DNA from: Clostridium rhizosphaerae
GTDB lineage: Bacteria > Bacillota > Clostridia > Clostridiales > Clostridiaceae
Length of the DNA stretch: 64,000 nucleotides
Assembly (NCBI RefSeq): GCF_016765585.1
Contig: NZ_JAESWC010000004.1
Coordinates: forward strand, 62,001 to 126,000
Direction: 5' to 3'
The notes below the pieces were generated by a model. That model saw only the letters and a list, made by a program, of their open reading frames with translations. It was not told the origin of the DNA and searched no databases. Position numbers and translations under genes: made by a program. Below are positions 63,678 through 64,000 of this stretch, in pieces. Position 1 is the stretch's first letter. Each line of letters begins with the position of its first letter.

Positions 63678-64000
63678 TTATCTCAGCTCCTTAATCATGG
63701 TTGTTTTTTCAATCTGCTCCTTTAACCCTTTAACTAAAAAGTCAAATCTTTTTCTGACTCTGGATTTAAAAAATAGACCAGATACCAGAATATTAAAACT
63801 GTTAAAGTATCCAGACGAATGATTTTCTTCAACTAAAATAATCTTTGTTTTGTTTTCATCTATAGAATAAAATTCATATCTTGATTTGTAAAATATATTA
63901 TCATGAGTGCTTGTTATTTCATAAATCTGATTAGTCTTATAATCAGTTATCTCTACAACAACCTTTCCATTTCGCACAGAATAAGCTCCTGCAGCTCTCT
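63678..64000 (-). CDS. DUF3284-domain protein (5' part outside the window)
   Basis: The frame is open to the window edge and gives at least 107 residues, reading RAAGAYSVRNGKVVVEITDY in its visible start and ending MIKELR. A GTG inside (63977) could be taken as a start, but continuation upstream fits DUF3284 proteins better. These small proteins of unknown job are typical members of cellobiose PTS operons. It lies 12 bases before the GH4 gene. Confidence 0.75.
   Translation of the reverse strand, partial: RAAGAYSVRNGKVVVEITDYKTNQIYEITSTHDNIFYKSRYEFYSIDENKTKIILVEENHSSGYFNSFNILVSGLFFKSRVRKRFDFLVKGLKEQIEKTTMIKELR

Noticed and set aside
1-64000. tRNA, rRNA, integrase or transposase genes
   Set aside because: I looked for conserved tRNA ends, rRNA cores and DDE or tyrosine/serine recombinase strings and saw none that I could support.

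Overview
The window is AT-rich DNA with strong AGGAGG-type ribosome binding sites, short intercistronic gaps and TTGACA/TATAAT-type promoters. It carries a monomeric [FeFe] hydrogenase, a purECFMNHD-type purine cluster, cobalamin and purine riboswitches, and many sugar systems. This fits an anaerobic, saccharolytic, low-GC Gram-positive of Clostridium sensu stricto. The species cannot be fixed from sequence reading alone.

Layout. 1-3.8 kb: end of an unidentified gene, an [FeFe] hydrogenase, a SagB/ThcOx-type nitroreductase and a double P-loop ATPase. 3.8-4.1 kb: a 317-nt imperfect inverted-repeat element between convergent genes. 4.1-14.4 kb (minus strand): cobalamin genes cobU, cobQ, cbiB, cobD, cobT, a BtuFCD-like importer, cbiA and cobO, with a cobalamin riboswitch plus terminator in front of cobQ. 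14.4-17.9 kb: aminopeptidase P, an EutH-like transporter and an XRE-cupin regulator, transcribed towards cobU. 18.2-20.2 kb: PTS IIB and IIA without a IIC, behind a broken PRD regulator. 20.4-34 kb: a mannoside-use island (class I mannose-6-P isomerase, ROK kinase, two GH38 alpha-mannosidases, a GH3 beta-glucosidase with PA14, two GntR-type regulators). In its middle lies a tiny relic of a second cobU-cobQ-cobO cluster. 34.1-45.1 kb: purL-E-C-F-M-N-H-D behind a purine riboswitch. 45.4-51.4 kb: YesL-like and unknown membrane proteins, a TPR protein, galactose mutarotase, an esterase, a heptanucleotide microsatellite, a fatty-acid-hydroxylase-family protein and a lipoprotein. 51.4-58.3 kb: an Lpl-type oligosaccharide ABC importer with a YesMN two-component system and CcpA cre sites. 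58.5-64 kb: a beta-glucoside operon (DUF3284 protein, GH4, PTS IIA and IIB, ChbG-like deacetylase, GH1, ROK kinase).

How the genes work together. The cobalamin operon combines uptake with late assembly of adenosylcobalamin and is set for feedback by the riboswitch. The purine operon makes IMP from PRPP and is probably shut off by guanine. In the mannoside island, mannosidases release mannose, a ROK kinase and ManA feed it into glycolysis, and a GntR repressor probably acts on four TGTAWWTACA boxes in the manA/ROK divergent promoter. The terminal loci import and split beta-glucosides and other glycans.

Most unusual observations: the relic cob cluster at 29279-29581, the structured inverted-repeat element at 3791-4107, the apparent CTG start of the ROK gene at 22316, the atypical J3/1 segment of the purine aptamer, and the multiply damaged PTS regulator at 18951-20211. 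I found no clear new defence system or mobile element with a transposase.
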